Part shown: one piece after another, positions 1-13,700 of the stretch | Numbering within the stretch: position 1 is the stretch's first letter | How the letters are laid out: each line of letters starts with the position of its first letter | Assembly: GCF_051020985.1 (NCBI RefSeq) | Contig: NW_027475133.1 | Location: forward strand, 5,270,001-5,334,000 | DNA from: Nomia melanderi | Taxonomy: Eukaryota; Arthropoda; Insecta; Hymenoptera; Halictidae | Direction of reading: 5' to 3' | Length of the DNA stretch: 64,000 bases | The notes under the pieces: generated by a model | Database searches by the model: none | What the model was told of the DNA's origin: nothing | What the model saw: only the letters and a program-made list of their open reading frames with translations | Made by a program: the position numbers and the translations under genes

Positions 1-157
1 ACAGATAGCGCAATAAATCAAAGTTCATTGTCTGGACGAGGCCCTGGCGCATGAATCTGTGCAGCGGGAACGACATCGGTCCACCAGGGGCCGAGAAAAC
101 CACCGTCTCATGGGGCTGGACACTCAGGGTGAGGGTAATATCCAATATATATCTGGT
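1..157. repeat. Partial monomer at left edge
   Basis: The window opens inside a monomer, just after the GATATC-to-CTATT part. It carries private changes near 24-38 (GTTCATTGTCTGGACGAGG in place of the usual box) and ACATCGGTCC in the core. The array therefore continues beyond the left edge. Confidence 0.95.
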
Positions 158-897
158 GATATCTCGGGTGCTATTACAGATAGCGCAATAGATCAAAGTG
201 CATTGTCTGTAGGAGGCCCTGGCGCATGAACCTGTGCAGCGGCAACGACCTCGGACCGCCAGGGGCCGAGAAAGCCACAGTCTCATGGGGCCGGACACTC
301 TGGGTCAGGGGAAAATCCAATATATATCTGGTGATATCTCGGGTGCTATTACAGATAGCGCAATAAATCAAAGTGCATTGTCTGCAGGAGGCCCTTGCGA
401 ATGAATCTGTTCAGCGGGAACGACCTCGGATCACCAGGGGCCGAGAAAACCACCGACACATGGGGCCGGACACTCAGGGTCGAGGAAAAATCCAATATAT
501 ATCTGGTGATATCTCGGGTGCTATTAGAGATAGCGCGATAAATCAAAGTGAATTATCTGCAGGAGGCCCTGGCGCATGCATCTGTGCAGCGGGAACGACC
601 TCGGACCACCAGGGGCCGAGAAAATCACCGTCTCATGGGGACGGGCACTCAGGGTCTGGGGAAAATCCAATATGTATCTGCTGATATCTCGGGTGCTATT
701 AGAGATAGCGTAACAAACCAAAGTGCATTGTCTGTAGGAGGCCCTGGCGCATGAATCTGTGCAGCGGGAACGACCTCTGACCACCAGGGGCCGAAAAAAC
801 CACAGTCTCATGGGGCCGGACACTCATGGTCAGGGTAAAATCCAATATATATCTGGTGATATCTCGGGTGCTATTAGAGATAGCGCGATAAACCAAA
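158..897. repeat. Left-edge monomers outside the large HOR
   Basis: Just over four monomers of ordinary type. They do not line up with the monomers one HOR period (7,175 bp) to the right: for example 723-897 carries GCATTGTCTGTAGGAGGCC where 7,898-8,072 carries GAATTATCTGCAGGAGTCC. I noticed no close copy elsewhere in the window. They may belong to another HOR copy beyond the edge or to a less homogenised stretch. Confidence 0.7.
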
Positions 898-974
898 GTG
901 AATTGTCTGCAAGAGGCCCTGGCGCATGATTCTGTGCAGCGGGAACTACCTCGGACCACCAGGAGCCGAGAAAA

Positions 975-1026
975 TTACAGATATTCGGAATCCGTCACCC
1001 AAGGTCATGTAATAATCCAGCATATA
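975..1026. repeat. Example of the variable middle segment, type 2 (TTACAGATATTCGG...)
   Basis: Most monomers (type 1) read GAAAACCACCGTCTCATGG, then CCGGACACTCAGGGTCAGGG here. Type 2 reads GAAAATTACAGATATTCGG, then AATCCGTCACCCAAGGTCATG, at equal length. I count about 46 type 2 monomers plus two divergent ones (near 38,969 and 62,586). Examples start near 984, 3,424, 4,124, 5,697, 6,574, 8,146, 10,424, 10,774, 19,349, 20,224, 21,797, 22,147, 24,074, 31,426, 32,478, 46,666, 49,284, 53,488, 53,664, 57,518 and 60,485. Between 36.8 and 46.6 kb only the divergent one occurs. The rest of the monomer stays ordinary. Confidence 0.88.
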
Positions 1027-2730
1027 TCTGGTGATATCTCGGGTGCTATTAGAGAGAGCCCAATAAACCAAAGTGAATTATCTGCAGGAGGCCCTGGCGC
1101 ATGAATCTGTTCAGCGGGAACGACCTCGGATCACCAGGGTCCGAGAAAACCACCGTCTCATGGGGCCGGACACTCAGGGTCGGCGAAAAATCCAATATAT
1201 ATCGGGTGATATCTCCGGTGCTATTATCGATAGCGCAATAAACCAAAGTGAATTATCTGCAGGAGGCCAGGGCGCATGAATCTGTGCAGCGGGATCGACC
1301 TCGGACCACCAGGGGCCGAGAAAATCAAAGTCTCATGGGGCCGGACTGTCAGGGTCAGGGAAAAATCCAATATATATCTCGTGATATCTCGGGTGCTATT
1401 AGCGATAGCTCAATAAATCAACGTGAATTATCTGCAGGGGACCCTGTCGCATGAATCTGTGCAGCGGGAACGACCTCGGACCACCAGGGGCCGAGAAAAC
1501 CACCGTCTCATGGGGCCGGACACTCAGGGTCATGTAAGAATCCAGCATATATCTGGTGATATCTCGGGTGCTATTAGAGATAGCGCAATAAACCAAAGTG
1601 CATTGTCTGTAGAAGGCCCTGGCGCATGAATCTGTGCGGCGGGAACGACCTCTGACCACCAGGGGCCGAGAAAACCACCGTCTCATGGGGCCGGACACAC
1701 AGGGTCAGGGGAAAAGCCAATAAATATCTGGTGATATCTCGGGTGCTATTAGAGATTGCGCAATAAACCGAAGTGAATTATCTGCAGGAGGCCCTCTCGC
1801 ATGCATCTGTGCAGCGGGAACGACGTCGGACCACCAGGGGCCGAGAAAACAACCGTCTCATGGGGCCGGACACTCAGGGTCAGGGAAAAATCCAGTATAT
1901 ATCTGGTGATATCTTGGTTGCTATTAGAGATAGCGCAATAAACCAAAGTGAATTATCTGCAGGAGGCCCTGGCGCATGCATGTGTGCAGCGGGAACGACC
2001 TCCGACCACCAGGGGCCGACACAACCACCGTCTCATGGGACCGGACACTCAGGGTCAGGGAAAAATCCGATATATATGTGGTGATATCTCGGGTGCTATT
2101 ACAGATAGCCCAATAAACCAAAGTGCATTGCCTGTAGGAGGCCCTGGCGCATGAACCTGTGCAGCGGGAACGACCTCGGACCACCAGGGGCCGAGAAAAC
2201 CACCGTCTCATGGGGCCGGACACTCAGGGTCAGGGAAAAATAAAATATATATCTGGTGTTATCTTGGGTGCTATTACAGATAGCGCAATAAATGAAAGTG
2301 CATTGTCTGTAAGCTGCCCTGGCGCATGAATCTGGGCAGCGGGAACGACCTCGGACCACCAGGGGCCGAGAAAATCACCGTCTCGTGGGGCCGGACTGTC
2401 AGGGTCAGGGAAAAATCCAATATATATCTGGTGATATCTCGGGTGCTATTACAGATAGCGCAATAAACCAAAGTGCATTGCCTGTAGGAGGCCCTGGCGC
2501 ATGAACCTGTGCAGCGGGAACGACCTTGGACCACCAGGGTCCGAGAAAACCACCGTCTCATGGGGCCGGACACTCAGGGTCGGCGAAAAATCCAATATAT
2601 ATCTGGTGATATCTCGGGTGCTATTAGAGATAGCGCAATAAACCAAAGTGAATTGTCTGCAAGAGGCCCTGGCGCATGATTCTGTGCAGCGGGAACGACC
2701 TCGGACCACCAGGGGCCGAGAAAACCACCG

Positions 2731-2782
2731 ACACATGGGGCCGCACTCCCAAGGTCATGTAAAAACCCAGGATGTATCTGAT
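2731..2782. repeat. Example of the variable middle segment, type 3 (ACACATGG...CCCAAGGTCATG)
   Basis: Type 3 has ACACATGGGGCCGCACTCCC, then AAGGTCATGTAAAAACCC, AGGATGTATCTGATGATATC. It occurs near 2,731, 7,806, 9,906, 14,456 and 16,206 in unit A/B/C, and in a related form (ACACATGGCGCCGGACACCC) near 40,892, 41,242, 43,166, 43,516, 43,866 and 44,216 in unit G. It joins a type 1-like left half to a type 2-like right half. Confidence 0.82.
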
Positions 2783-5700
2783 GATATCTCGGGTGCTATT
2801 AGAGAGAGCGCAATAAACAAAAGTGCATTGTCTGTAGGTGGCACTGGCGAGTGAATCTGTGCAGCGGGAACGACCTCGGACCACCAGGGGCCGAGAAAAC
2901 CAAAGTCTCATGGGGCCGGACACTCAGGGTCGGCGAAAAATCCAATATATATCTGGTGATATCTCGGGTGCTATTAGAGATAGCGCAATAAACCAAAGTG
3001 AATTATCTGCAGGAGTCCCTGGCGCATGCATCTGTGCAGCGGGAACTACCTCGGACCACCAGGGGTCGAGGAAACCACCGTCTCATGGGGCCGGACACTC
3101 AGGGTCAGGGAAAAGTCAAATATATATCTGGTGATATCTCGGGTGCTATTAGAGATAGCGCAATAAACCAAAGTGAATTATCTGCAGGAGGCCCTGGCGC
3201 ATGAATCTGTGTAGCGGGAACGACCTCCGACCACCAGGGGGCGAGAAAACCACCGTCTCATGGGGCCGGACTGTGGGGGTCAGGGAAAAATCCACTATAT
3301 ATCTGGTGATATCTCGGGGGCTATTAGATATAGCGCGATAAATCAAATTGCATTGTCTGCAGGAAGCCCTGGCGCATGATTCTGTGCAGCGGGAACGACC
3401 TCGGACCACCAGGAGCCGAGAAAATTACAGATATTCGGAATCCGTCACCCAAAGTCATGTAATAATCCAGCATATATCTGGTGATATCTCGGGTGCTATT
3501 AGAGATAGCCCAATAAACCAAAGTGAATTATCTGCAGGAGGCCCTGGCGCATGAATCTGTTCAGCGGGAACGACCTCGGATCACCAGGGTCCGAGAAAAC
3601 CACCGTCTCATGGGGCCGGACACTCAGGGTCGGCGAAAAATCCAATATATATCGGGTGATATCTCCGGTGCTATTATCGATAGCGCAATAAACCAAAGTG
3701 AATTATCTGCAGGAGGCCAGGGCGCATGAATCTGTGCAGCGGGAACGACCTCGGACCACCAGGGGGCGAGAAAACCACCGTCTCATAGGGCCGGACTGTC
3801 GGGGTCAGGGAAAAATCCAATATATATCTGGTGATATCTCGGGTGCTATTACAGATAACGCAATAAATCAAAGTGCATTGTCTGTAGGAGGCCCAGGCGA
3901 ATGAATCTGTGCAGCGGGAACGACCTCGGACCACCAGAGGCCGGGAAAACCACAGTCTCATGGGGCCGGACACTCAGGGTCAGGGGAAAATTCAATATAT
4001 ATCTGGTGATAGCTCGGGTGCTATTAGAGATAGCGCAATAAATCAAAGTGCATTGTCTGTAGGAGGCACTGGCGAATGAATCTGTGCCGCAGGAACGACC
4101 TCGGACCACCAGTGGCCGAGAAAATTACAGATATTCGGAATCCGTCACCCAAGGTCATGTAAAAATCCAGCATATATCTGGTGATATCTCGGGTGCTATT
4201 ACAGATAGCGCAATAAACCAAAGTGCATTGTCTGTAGGAGGCCCTGGCGCATGAATCTGGGCAGCGGGAACGACGTCGGACCACCAGGGGACGAGAAAAT
4301 CACCGTCTCATGGAGCCGGACACTCAGGGTCAGGGAAAAATCCAATATATATCTGGTGATATCTCGGGTGCTATTACAGATAGCGCAATAAACCAAAGTG
4401 CACTGCCTGTAGGAGGCCCTGGCGCATGAATCTGGGCAGCGGGAACGACCTCGGACCACCAGGGGCCGAGAAAACCACCGTCTCATGGGTCCGGACACTC
4501 AGGGTCAGGGGAAAATCCAATATATATCTGGTGATATCTCGGGTGCTATTACAGATAGCGCAATAAATCAAAGTGCATTGTCTGTAGGAGGCCCAGGCGA
4601 ATGAATCTGTGCAGCGGGAACGACCTCGGACCACCAGAGGCCGAGAAAACCACCGTCTCATGGGTCCGGACACTCAGGGTCAGGGGAAAATCCAATATAT
4701 ATCTGGTGATATCTCGGGTGCTATTAGAGATAGCGCAATAAACCAAAGTGAATTATCTGCAGGAGGCCCTGGTGCATGCATCTGTGCAGCGGGAACGACC
4801 TCGGACCACCAGGGGCCGAGAAAACCACCGTCTCATTGGTCCGGACACTCAGGGTCAGGGGAAAATCCAATATATATCTGGTTATATCTCTGTTGCTATT
4901 ACAGATAGCGCAATGAACCAAAGTGCATTGTCTGTAGGAGGCCCTTGCGAATGAATCTGTGCCGCAGGAACGACCTCGGACCACCAGGGGCCGAGAAAAC
5001 CACCGTCTCATGGGTCCGGACACTCAGGGTCAGGGGAAAACCCAATATATATCTGGTGATATCTCGGGTTCTATTACAGATAGCGCAATAAACCAAAGTG
5101 CATTGTCTGTAGGAGGCCCTGGCGCATGAATCTGGGCAGCGGGAACGACCTCGGACCACCAGGGGCCGAGAAAACCACCGTCTCATGGGTCCGGATACTC
5201 TGGGTCAGGGGAAAATCCAATATATATCTGGTGATATCTCGGGTGCTATTACAAATAGCGCAATAAATCAAAGTGCATTGTCTGTAGGAGGTCCAGGCGA
5301 ATGAATCTGTGCAGCGGGAACGACCTCGGACCACCAGAGGCCGAGAAAACCACCGTCTCATGGGTCCGGACACTCAGGGTCAGGGGAAAATCCAATATAT
5401 ATCTGGTGATATCTCGGGTGCTATTAGAGATAGCGCAATAAACCAAAGTGAATTATCTGCAGGAGGCCCCGGTGCATGCATCTGTGCAGCGGGAACGACC
5501 TCGGACCACCAGGGGCCGAGAGAACCACCGCCTCATGGGTCCGGACACTCAGGGTCAGGGGAAAATCCAATATATATCTGGTGATATCTCGGGTGCTATT
5601 ACAGATAGCGCAATAAATCAAAGTGCATTGTCTGTAGGAGGCCCTTGCGAATGAATCTGTGCCGCAGGAACGACCTCGGACCACCAGTGGCCGAGAAAAT

Positions 5701-8700
5701 TACAGATATTCGGAATCCGTCACCCAAGGTCATGTAAAAATCCAGCAAATATCTGGTGATATCTTGGGTGCTATTAGAGATAGCGCAAAAAACCAAAGTG
5801 CATTGTCTGTAGGAGGCCCTAGCGCATGAATCTGGGCAGCGGGAACGACCTCGGACCACCAGGGGCCGAGAAAATCACCGTCTCATGGAGCCGGACTCTC
5901 AGGGTCAGGGAGAAATCCAATATATATCTGGTGATATCTCGGGTGCTATTAGAGATAGCGCAATAAACCAAAGTGCATTGTCTGTAGGAGGCCCTGGCGC
6001 ATGAATCTGGGCAGCGGGAACAACCTAGGACCACCAGGGGCCGAGAAAACCACCGACTCACGGGGCCGGACACTCAGGGTCAGGGGAAAATCCAATATAT
6101 ATCTGGTGATATCTCGGGTGCTATTAGAGATAGCGCAATAAACCAAAGTGAATTATCTGCAGGAGGCCCTGGCGCATGCATCTGTGCAGCGGGAACGCCC
6201 TCGGACCACCAGGGGCCAAGAAAACCACCGTCTCATGGGTCCGGATACTCTGGGTCAGGGGAAAATCCAATATATATCTGGTGATATCTCGGGTGCTATT
6301 ACGGATAGCCCAATAAATCAAAGTGCATTGTCTGTAGGAGGCCCTGCCGCATGAATCTGTGCAGCGGGAACGACCTCGGACCACCAGAGGGCGGGAAAAC
6401 CACAGTCTCATGGGGCCGGACACTCAGGGTCAGGGGAAAATCCAATATATATCTGGTGGTATCTCGGGTGCTATTAGAGATAGCGCAATAAATCAAAGTG
6501 CATTGTTCGTAGGAGGCGCTGTCGAATGAATCTGTGCCGCAGGAACGACCTCGGACCACCAGTGGCCGAGAAAATTACAGATATTCGGAATCCGTCACCC
6601 AAGGTCATGTAAAAATCCAGCATATATCTGGTGATATCTCGGGTGCTATTACAGATAGCGCAATAAACCAAAGTGAATTATCTGCGGGAGGCCCTGGCGC
6701 ATGAATCTGTGCAGCGGGAACGACCTCGGACCACCAGGTGCCGAGACAACCACCGTCTCATGGGGCCGGACACTCAGGGTCGTGGGAAAATCCAATATAT
6801 ATATGGTGATATCTCGGGTGCTATTACAGATAGCGCAATAAATCGAAGTGCATTGTCTGTAGGAGGCCCTGGCGCATGAATCTGTGCAGCGGGATCTACC
6901 TCGGACCACGAGGGACCGAGAAAACCATCGACACATGGGGCCGGACAATCAGAGTCAGGGGAAAATCCAATATAAATCTGGTGATATCTCGGGTACTATT
7001 ACAGATAGCGCAATAAATCAAAGTGCATTGTCTGCAGGAGGCCCTGGCGCATAAATCTGTGCAGCGGGATCTACCTCGGACCACCAGGGGCCGAGAAAAC
7101 CACCGTCTCATGGAGTCCGACTGTCAGGGTCTGGGAAAAATCCAATATATATCTGGTGATATCTCGGGTGCTATTAGCGATAGCTCAATAAATCAAAGTG
7201 AATTATCTGCAGGGGACCCTGTCGCATGAATCTGTGCAGCGGGAACGACCTCGGACCACCAGGGGCCCAGAAAACCACCGTCTCATGGGGCGGGACACTC
7301 AGGGTCAGGGAAAAATCCAATATATATCAGATGGTATCTCGGGTGCTATTACAGATAGCGCAATAAATCAAAGTGCATTGTCTGTAAGCTGCCCTGGCGC
7401 ATGAATCTGGGCAGCGGGAACGACCTCGGACCACCAGGGGCCGAGAAAACCACCGTCACATGGGGCCAGACACTCAGGATCAGGGAAAAATCCAATATAT
7501 ATCTCGTGATATCTCGGGTGCTATTAGCGATAGCTCAATAAATCAAAGTGAATTATCTGCAGGGGACCCTGTCGCATGAATCTGTGCAGCGGGAACGACC
7601 TCGGACCACCAGGGGCCGAGAAAACCACCGTCTCATGGGGCCGGACACTCAGGGTCGGCGAAAAATCCAATATATATCTGGTGATATCTCGGGTGCTATT
7701 AGAGATAGCGCAATAAACCAAAGTGAATTGTCTGCAAGAGGCCCTGGCGCATGATTCTGTGCAGCGGGAACGACCTCGGACCACCAGGGGCCGAGAAAAC
7801 CACCGACACATGGGGCCGCACTCCCAAGGTCATGTAAAAACCCAGGATGTAACTGATGATATCTCGGGTGCTATTAGAGATAGCGCAATAAACCAAAGTG
7901 AATTATCTGCAGGAGTCCCTGGCGCATGCATCTGTGCAGCGGGAACTACCTCGGACCACCAGGGGTCGAGAAAACCACCGTCTCATGGGGCCGGACACTC
8001 AGGGTCAGGGAAAAGTCAAATATATATCTGGTGATATCTCGGGTGCTATTAGAGATAGCGCAATAAACCAAAGTGAATTGTCTGCAAGAGGCCCTGGCGC
8101 ATGATTCTGTGCAGCGGCAACGACCTCGGACAACCAGGAGCCGAGAAAATTACAGATATTCGGAATCCGTCACCCAAGGTCATGTAATAATCCAGCATAT
8201 ATCTGGTGATATCTCGGGTGCTATTAGAGATAGCCCAATAAACCAAAGTGAATTATCTGCAGGAGGCCCTGGCGCATGAATCTGTTCAGCGGGAACGACC
8301 TCGGATCACCAGGGTCCGAGAAAACCACCGTCTCATGGGGCCGGACACTCAGGGTCGGCGAAAAATCCAATATATATCGGGTGATATCTCCGGTGCTATT
8401 ATCGATAGCGCAATAAACCAAAGTGAATTATCTGCAGGAGGCCAGGGCGCATGAATCTGTGCAGCGGGATCGACCTCGGACCACCAGGGGCCGAGAAAAT
8501 CAAAGTCTCATGGGGCCGGACTGTCAGGGTCAGGGAAAAATCCAATATATATCTCGTGATATCTCGGGTGCTATTAGCGATAGCTCAATAAATCAACGTG
8601 AATTATCTGCAGGGGACCCTGTCGCATGAATCTGTGCAGCGGGAACGACCTCGGACCACCAGGGGCCGAGAAAACCACCGTCTCATGGGGCCGGACACTC

Positions 8701-10040
8701 AGGGTCATGTAAGAATCCAGCATATATCTGGTGATATCTCGGGTGCTATTAGAGATAGCGCAATAAACCAAAGTGCATTGTCTGTAGAAGGCCCTGGCGC
8801 ATGAATCTGTGCGGCGGGAACGACCTCTGACCACCAGGGGCCGAGAAAACCACCGTCTCATGGGGCCGGACACACAGGGTCAGGGGAAAAGCCAATAAAT
8901 ATCTGGTGATATCTCGGGTGCTATTAGAGATTGCGCAATAAACCGAAGTGAATTATCTGCAGGAGGCCCTGGCGCATGCATCTGTGCAGCGGGAACGACG
9001 TCGGACCACCAGGGGCCGAGAAAACAACCGTCTCATGGGGCCGGACACTCAGGGTCAGGGAAAAATCCAATATATATCTGGTGATATCTTGGTTGCTATT
9101 AGAGATAGCGCAATAAACCAAAGTGAATTATCTGCAGGAGGCCCTGGCGCATGCATGTGTGCAGCGGGAACGACCTCCGACCACCAGGGGCCGACACAAC
9201 CACCGTCTCATGGGACCGGACACTCAGGGTCAGGGAAAAATCCGATATATATGTGGTGATATCTCGGGTGCTATTACAGATAGCCCAATAAATCAATGTG
9301 TATTTTCTGTAGGAGGCCCTGGCGCATGAATCTGTGCAGCGGCAACGACCTCGGACCACCAGGGGCCGAGAAAACCACCGTCTCATGGGGCCGGACACTC
9401 AGGGTCAGGGAAAAATAAAATATATATCTGGTGGTATCTTGGGTGCTATTACAGATAGCGCAATAAATGAAAGTGCATTGTCTGTAAGCTGCCCTGGCGC
9501 ATGAATCTGGGCAGCGGGAACGACCTCGGACCACCAGGGGCCGAGAAAATCACCGTCTCGTGGGGCCGGACTGTCAGGGTCAGGGAAAAATCCAATATAT
9601 ATCTGGTGATATCTCGGGTGCTATTACAGATAGCGCAATAAACCAAAGTGCATTGCCTGTAGGAGGCCCTGGCGCATGAACCTGTGCAGCGGGAACGACC
9701 TTGGACCACCAGGGTCCGAGAAAACCACCGTCTCATGGGGCCGGACACTCAGGGTCGGCGAAAAATCCAATATATATCTGGTGATATCTCGGGTGCTATT
9801 AGAGATAGCGCAATAAACCAAAGTGAATTGTCTGCAAGAGGCCCTGGCGCATGATTCTGTGCAGCGGGAACGACCTCGGACCACCAGGGGCCGAGAAAAC
9901 CACCGACACATGGGGCCGCACTCCCAAGGTCATGTAAAAACCCAGGATGTATCTGATGATATCTCGGGTGCTATTAGAGAGAGCGCAATAAACAAAAGTG
10001 CATTGTCTGTAGGTGGCACTGGCGAGTGAATCTGTGCAGC

Positions 10041-10065
10041 GGGAACGACCTCGGACCACCAGGGG
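10041..10065. other. Join of a one-monomer deletion in copy B
   Basis: Left of this interval the monomer follows A near 2,838-2,880 (GTAGGTGGCACTGGCGAGTG). Right of it the sequence follows A about 175 bp further on (GGGGTCGAG, then AAAAGTCAAATATA). The two parents are identical across the interval, so the exchange lies inside it. Copy C has the same hybrid monomer at about 16,341-16,365, so B and C inherited one event. Confidence 0.8.
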
Positions 10066-10742
10066 TCGAGAAAACCACCGTCTCATGGGGCCGGACACTC
10101 AGGGTCAGGGAAAAGTCAAATATATATCTGGTGATATCTCGGGTGCTATTAGAGATAGCGCAATAAACCAAAGTGAATTATCTGCAGGAGGCCCTGGCGC
10201 ATGAATCTGTGTAGCAGGAACGACCTCCGACCACCAGGGGGCGAGAAAACCACCGTCTCATGGGGCCGGACTGTGGGGGTCAGGGAAAAATCCACTATAT
10301 ATCTGGTGATATCTCGGGGGCTATTAGATATAGCGCGATAAATCAAATTGCATTGTCTGCAGGAAGCCCTGGCGCATGATTCTGTGCAGCGGGAACGACC
10401 TCGGACCACCAGGAGCCGAGAAAATTACAGATATTCGGAATCCGTCACCCAAGGTCATGTAATATTCCAGCATATATCTGGTGATATCTCGGGTGCTATT
10501 AGAGATAGCCCAATAAACCAAAGTGAATTATCTGCAGGAGGCCCTGGCGCATGAATCTGTTCAGCGGGAACGACCTCGGATCACCAGGGTCCGAGAAACC
10601 CACCGTCTCATGGGGCCGGACACTCAGGGTCGGCGAAAAATCCAATATATATCGGGTGATATCTCCGGTGCTATTATCGATAGCCCAATAAACCAAAGTG
10701 AATTATCTGCAGGAGGCCAGGGCGCATGAATCTGTGCAGCGG

Positions 10743-10762
10743 GAACGACCTCGGACCACCAG
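10743..10762. other. Join of a two-monomer deletion private to copy B
   Basis: The monomer starts like A at 3,698 (GAGGCCAGGGCGCATG) and ends like A near 4,100 (CAGTGGCCGAG followed by the TTACAGATATTCGG segment). Two monomers present in A, and also in C from 16,998, are missing. The exchange lies in the shared GGGAACGACCTCGGACCACC stretch. Confidence 0.8.
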
Positions 10763-13700
10763 TGGCCGAGAAAATTACAGATATTCGGAATCCGTCACCC
10801 AAGGTCATGTAAAAATCCAGCATATATCTGGTGATATCTCGGGTGCTATTACAGATAGCGCAATAAACCAAAGTGCATTGTCTGTAGGAGGCCCTGGCGC
10901 ATGAATCTGGGCAGCGGGAACGACGTCGGACCACCAGGGGACGAGAAAATCACCGTCTCATGGAGCCGGACACTCAGGGTCAGGGAAAAATCCAATATAT
11001 ATCTGGTGATATCTCGGGTGCTATTACAGATAGCGCAATAAACCAAAGTGCACTGCCTGTAGGAGGCCCTGGCGCATGAATCTGGGCAGCGGGAACGACC
11101 TCGGACCACCAGGGGCCGAGAAAACCACCGTCTCATGGGTCCGGACACTCAGGGTCAGGGGAAAATCCAATATATATCTGGTGATATCTCGGGTGCTATT
11201 ACAGATAGCGCAATAAATCAAAGTGCATTGTCTGTAGGAGGCCCAGGCGAATGAATCTGTGCAGCGGGAACGACCTCGGACCACCAGAGGCCGAGAAAAC
11301 CACCGTCTCATGGGTCCGGACACTCAGGGTCAGGGGAAAATCCAATATATATCTGGTGATATCTCGGGTGCTATTAGAGATAGCGCAATAAACCAAAGTG
11401 AATTATCTGCAGGAGGCCCTGGTGCATGCATCTGTGCAGCGGGAACGACCTCGGACCACCAGGGGCCGAGAAAACCACCGTCTCATTGGTCCGGACACTC
11501 AGGGTCAGGGGAAAATCCAATATATATCTGGTTATATCTCTGTTGCTATTACAGATAGCGCAATGAACCAAAGTGCATTGTCTGTAGGAGGCCCTTGCGA
11601 ATGAATCTGTGCCGCAGGAACGACCTCGGACCACCAGGGGCCGAGAAAACCACCGTCTCATGGGTCCGGACACTCAGGGTCAGGGGAAAACCCAATATAT
11701 ATCTGGTGATATCTCGGGTTCTATTACAGATAGCGCAATAAACCAAAGTGCATTGTCTGTAGGAGGCCCTGGCGCATGAATCTGGGCAGCGGGAACGACC
11801 TCGGACCACCAGGGGCCGAGAAAACCACCGTCTCATGGGTCCGGATACTCTGGGTCAGGGGAAAATCCAATATATATCTGGTGATATCTCGGGTGCTATT
11901 ACAAATAGCGCAATAAATCAAAGTGCATTGTCTGTAGGAGGTCCAGGCGAATGAATCTGTGCAGCGGGAACGACCTCGGACCACCAGAGGCCGAGAAAAC
12001 CACCGTCTCATGGGTCCGGACACTCAGGGTCAGGGGAAAATCCAATATATATCTGGTGATATCTCGGGTGCTATTAGAGATAGCGCAATAAACCAAAGTG
12101 AATTATCTGCAGGAGGCCCCGGTGCATGCATCTGTGCAGCGGGAACGACCTCGGACCACCAGGGGCCGAGAGAACCACCGCCTCATGGGTCCGGACACTC
12201 AGGGTCAGGGGAAAATCCAATATATATCTGGTGATATCTCGGGTGCTATTACAGATAGCGCAATAAATCAAAGTGCATTGTCTGTAGGAGGCCCTTGCGA
12301 ATGAATCTGTGCCGCAGGAACGACCTCGGACCACCAGTGGCCGAGAAAATTACAGATATTCGGAATCCGTCACCCAAGGTCATGTAAAAATCCAGCAAAT
12401 ATCTGGTGATATCTTGGGTGCTATTAGAGATAGCGCAAAAAACCAAAGTGCATTGTCTGTAGGAGGCCCTAGCGCATGAATCTGGGCAGCGGGAACGACC
12501 TCGGACCACCAGGGGCCGAGAAAATCACCGTCTCATGGAGCCGGACTCTCAGGGTCAGGGAGAAATCCAATATATATCTGGTGATATCTCGGGTGCTATT
12601 AGAGATAACGCAATAAACCAAAGTGCATTGTCTGTAGGAGGCCCTGGCGCATGAATCTGGGCAGCGGGAACAACCTAGGACCACCAGGGGCCGAGAAAAC
12701 CACCGACTCACGGGGCCGGACACTCAGGGTCAGGGGAAAATCCAATATATATCTGGTGATATCTCGGGTGCTATTAGAGATAGCGCAATAAACCAAAGTG
12801 AATTATCTGCAGGAGGCCCTGGCGCATGCATCTGTGCAGCGGGAACGCCCTCGGACCACCAGGGGCCAAGAAAACCACCGTCTCATGGGTCCGGATACTC
12901 TGGGTCAGGGGAAAATCCAATATATATCTGGTGATATCTCGGGTGCTATTACGGATAGCCCAATAAATCAAAGTGCATTGTCTGTAGGAGGCCCTGCCGC
13001 ATGAATCTGTGCAGCGGGAACGACCTCGGACCACCAGAGGGCGGGAAAACCACAGTCTCATGGGGCCGGACACTCAGGGTCAGGGGAAAATCCAATATAT
13101 ATCTGGTGGTATCTCGGGTGCTATTAGAGATAGCGCAATAAATCAAAGTGCATTGTTCGTAGGAGGCGCTGTCGAATGAATCTGTGCCGCAGGAACGACC
13201 TCGGACCACCAGTGGCCGAGAAAATTACAGATATTCGGAATCCGTCACCCAAGGTCATGTAAAAATCCAGCATATATCTGGTGATATCTCGGGTGCTATT
13301 ACAGATAGCGCAATAAACCAAAGTGAATTATCTGCAGGAGGCCCTGGCGCATGAATCTGTGCAGCGGGAACGACCTCGGACCACCAGGTGCCGAGACAAC
13401 CACCGTCTCATGGGGCCGGACACTCAGGGTCGTGGGAAAATCCAATATATATATGGTGATATCTCGGGTGCTATTACAGATAGCGCAATAAATCGAAGTG
13501 CATTGTCTGTAGGAGGCCCTGGCGCATGAATCTGTGCAGCGGGATCTACCTCGGACCACGAGGGACCGAGAAAACCATCGACACATGGGGCCGGACACTC
13601 AGAGTCAGGGGAAAATCCAATATAAATCTGGTGATATCTCGGGTACTATTACAGATAGCGCAATAAATCAAAGTGCATTGTCTGCAGGAGGCCCTGGCGC

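Larger units (their letters stand above)
898..8072. repeat. HOR copy A, 41 monomers (7,175 bp)
   Basis: First copy of the largest higher-order unit. Monomers from 898 to about 3,000 are matched 7,175 bp to the right in copy B. The offset then drops to 7,000 from about 3,100 to 3,800 and to 6,650 from about 4,200 onward, because B lacks monomers that A keeps. Marker monomers include one with a variant middle segment at 975-1,026, one with CGATAGCGC after CTATTAT near 1,220, and one with CTATTAGCGATAGCTC near 1,400. Individual neighbouring monomers differ clearly from each other while homologous monomers one HOR apart are nearly identical, which is the definition of higher-order structure. Left border is uncertain by a few tens of bases. 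Confidence 0.9.

Noticed and set aside
975..1026. Type 2 segment as an inserted element or a protein-binding box such as a CENP-B box
   Set aside because: It has the same length as the type 1 segment and aligns with it base for base, so it is a diverged allele of the same segment. ATTCGGAATCCGTC fails the TTCGnnnnAnnCGGG pattern.
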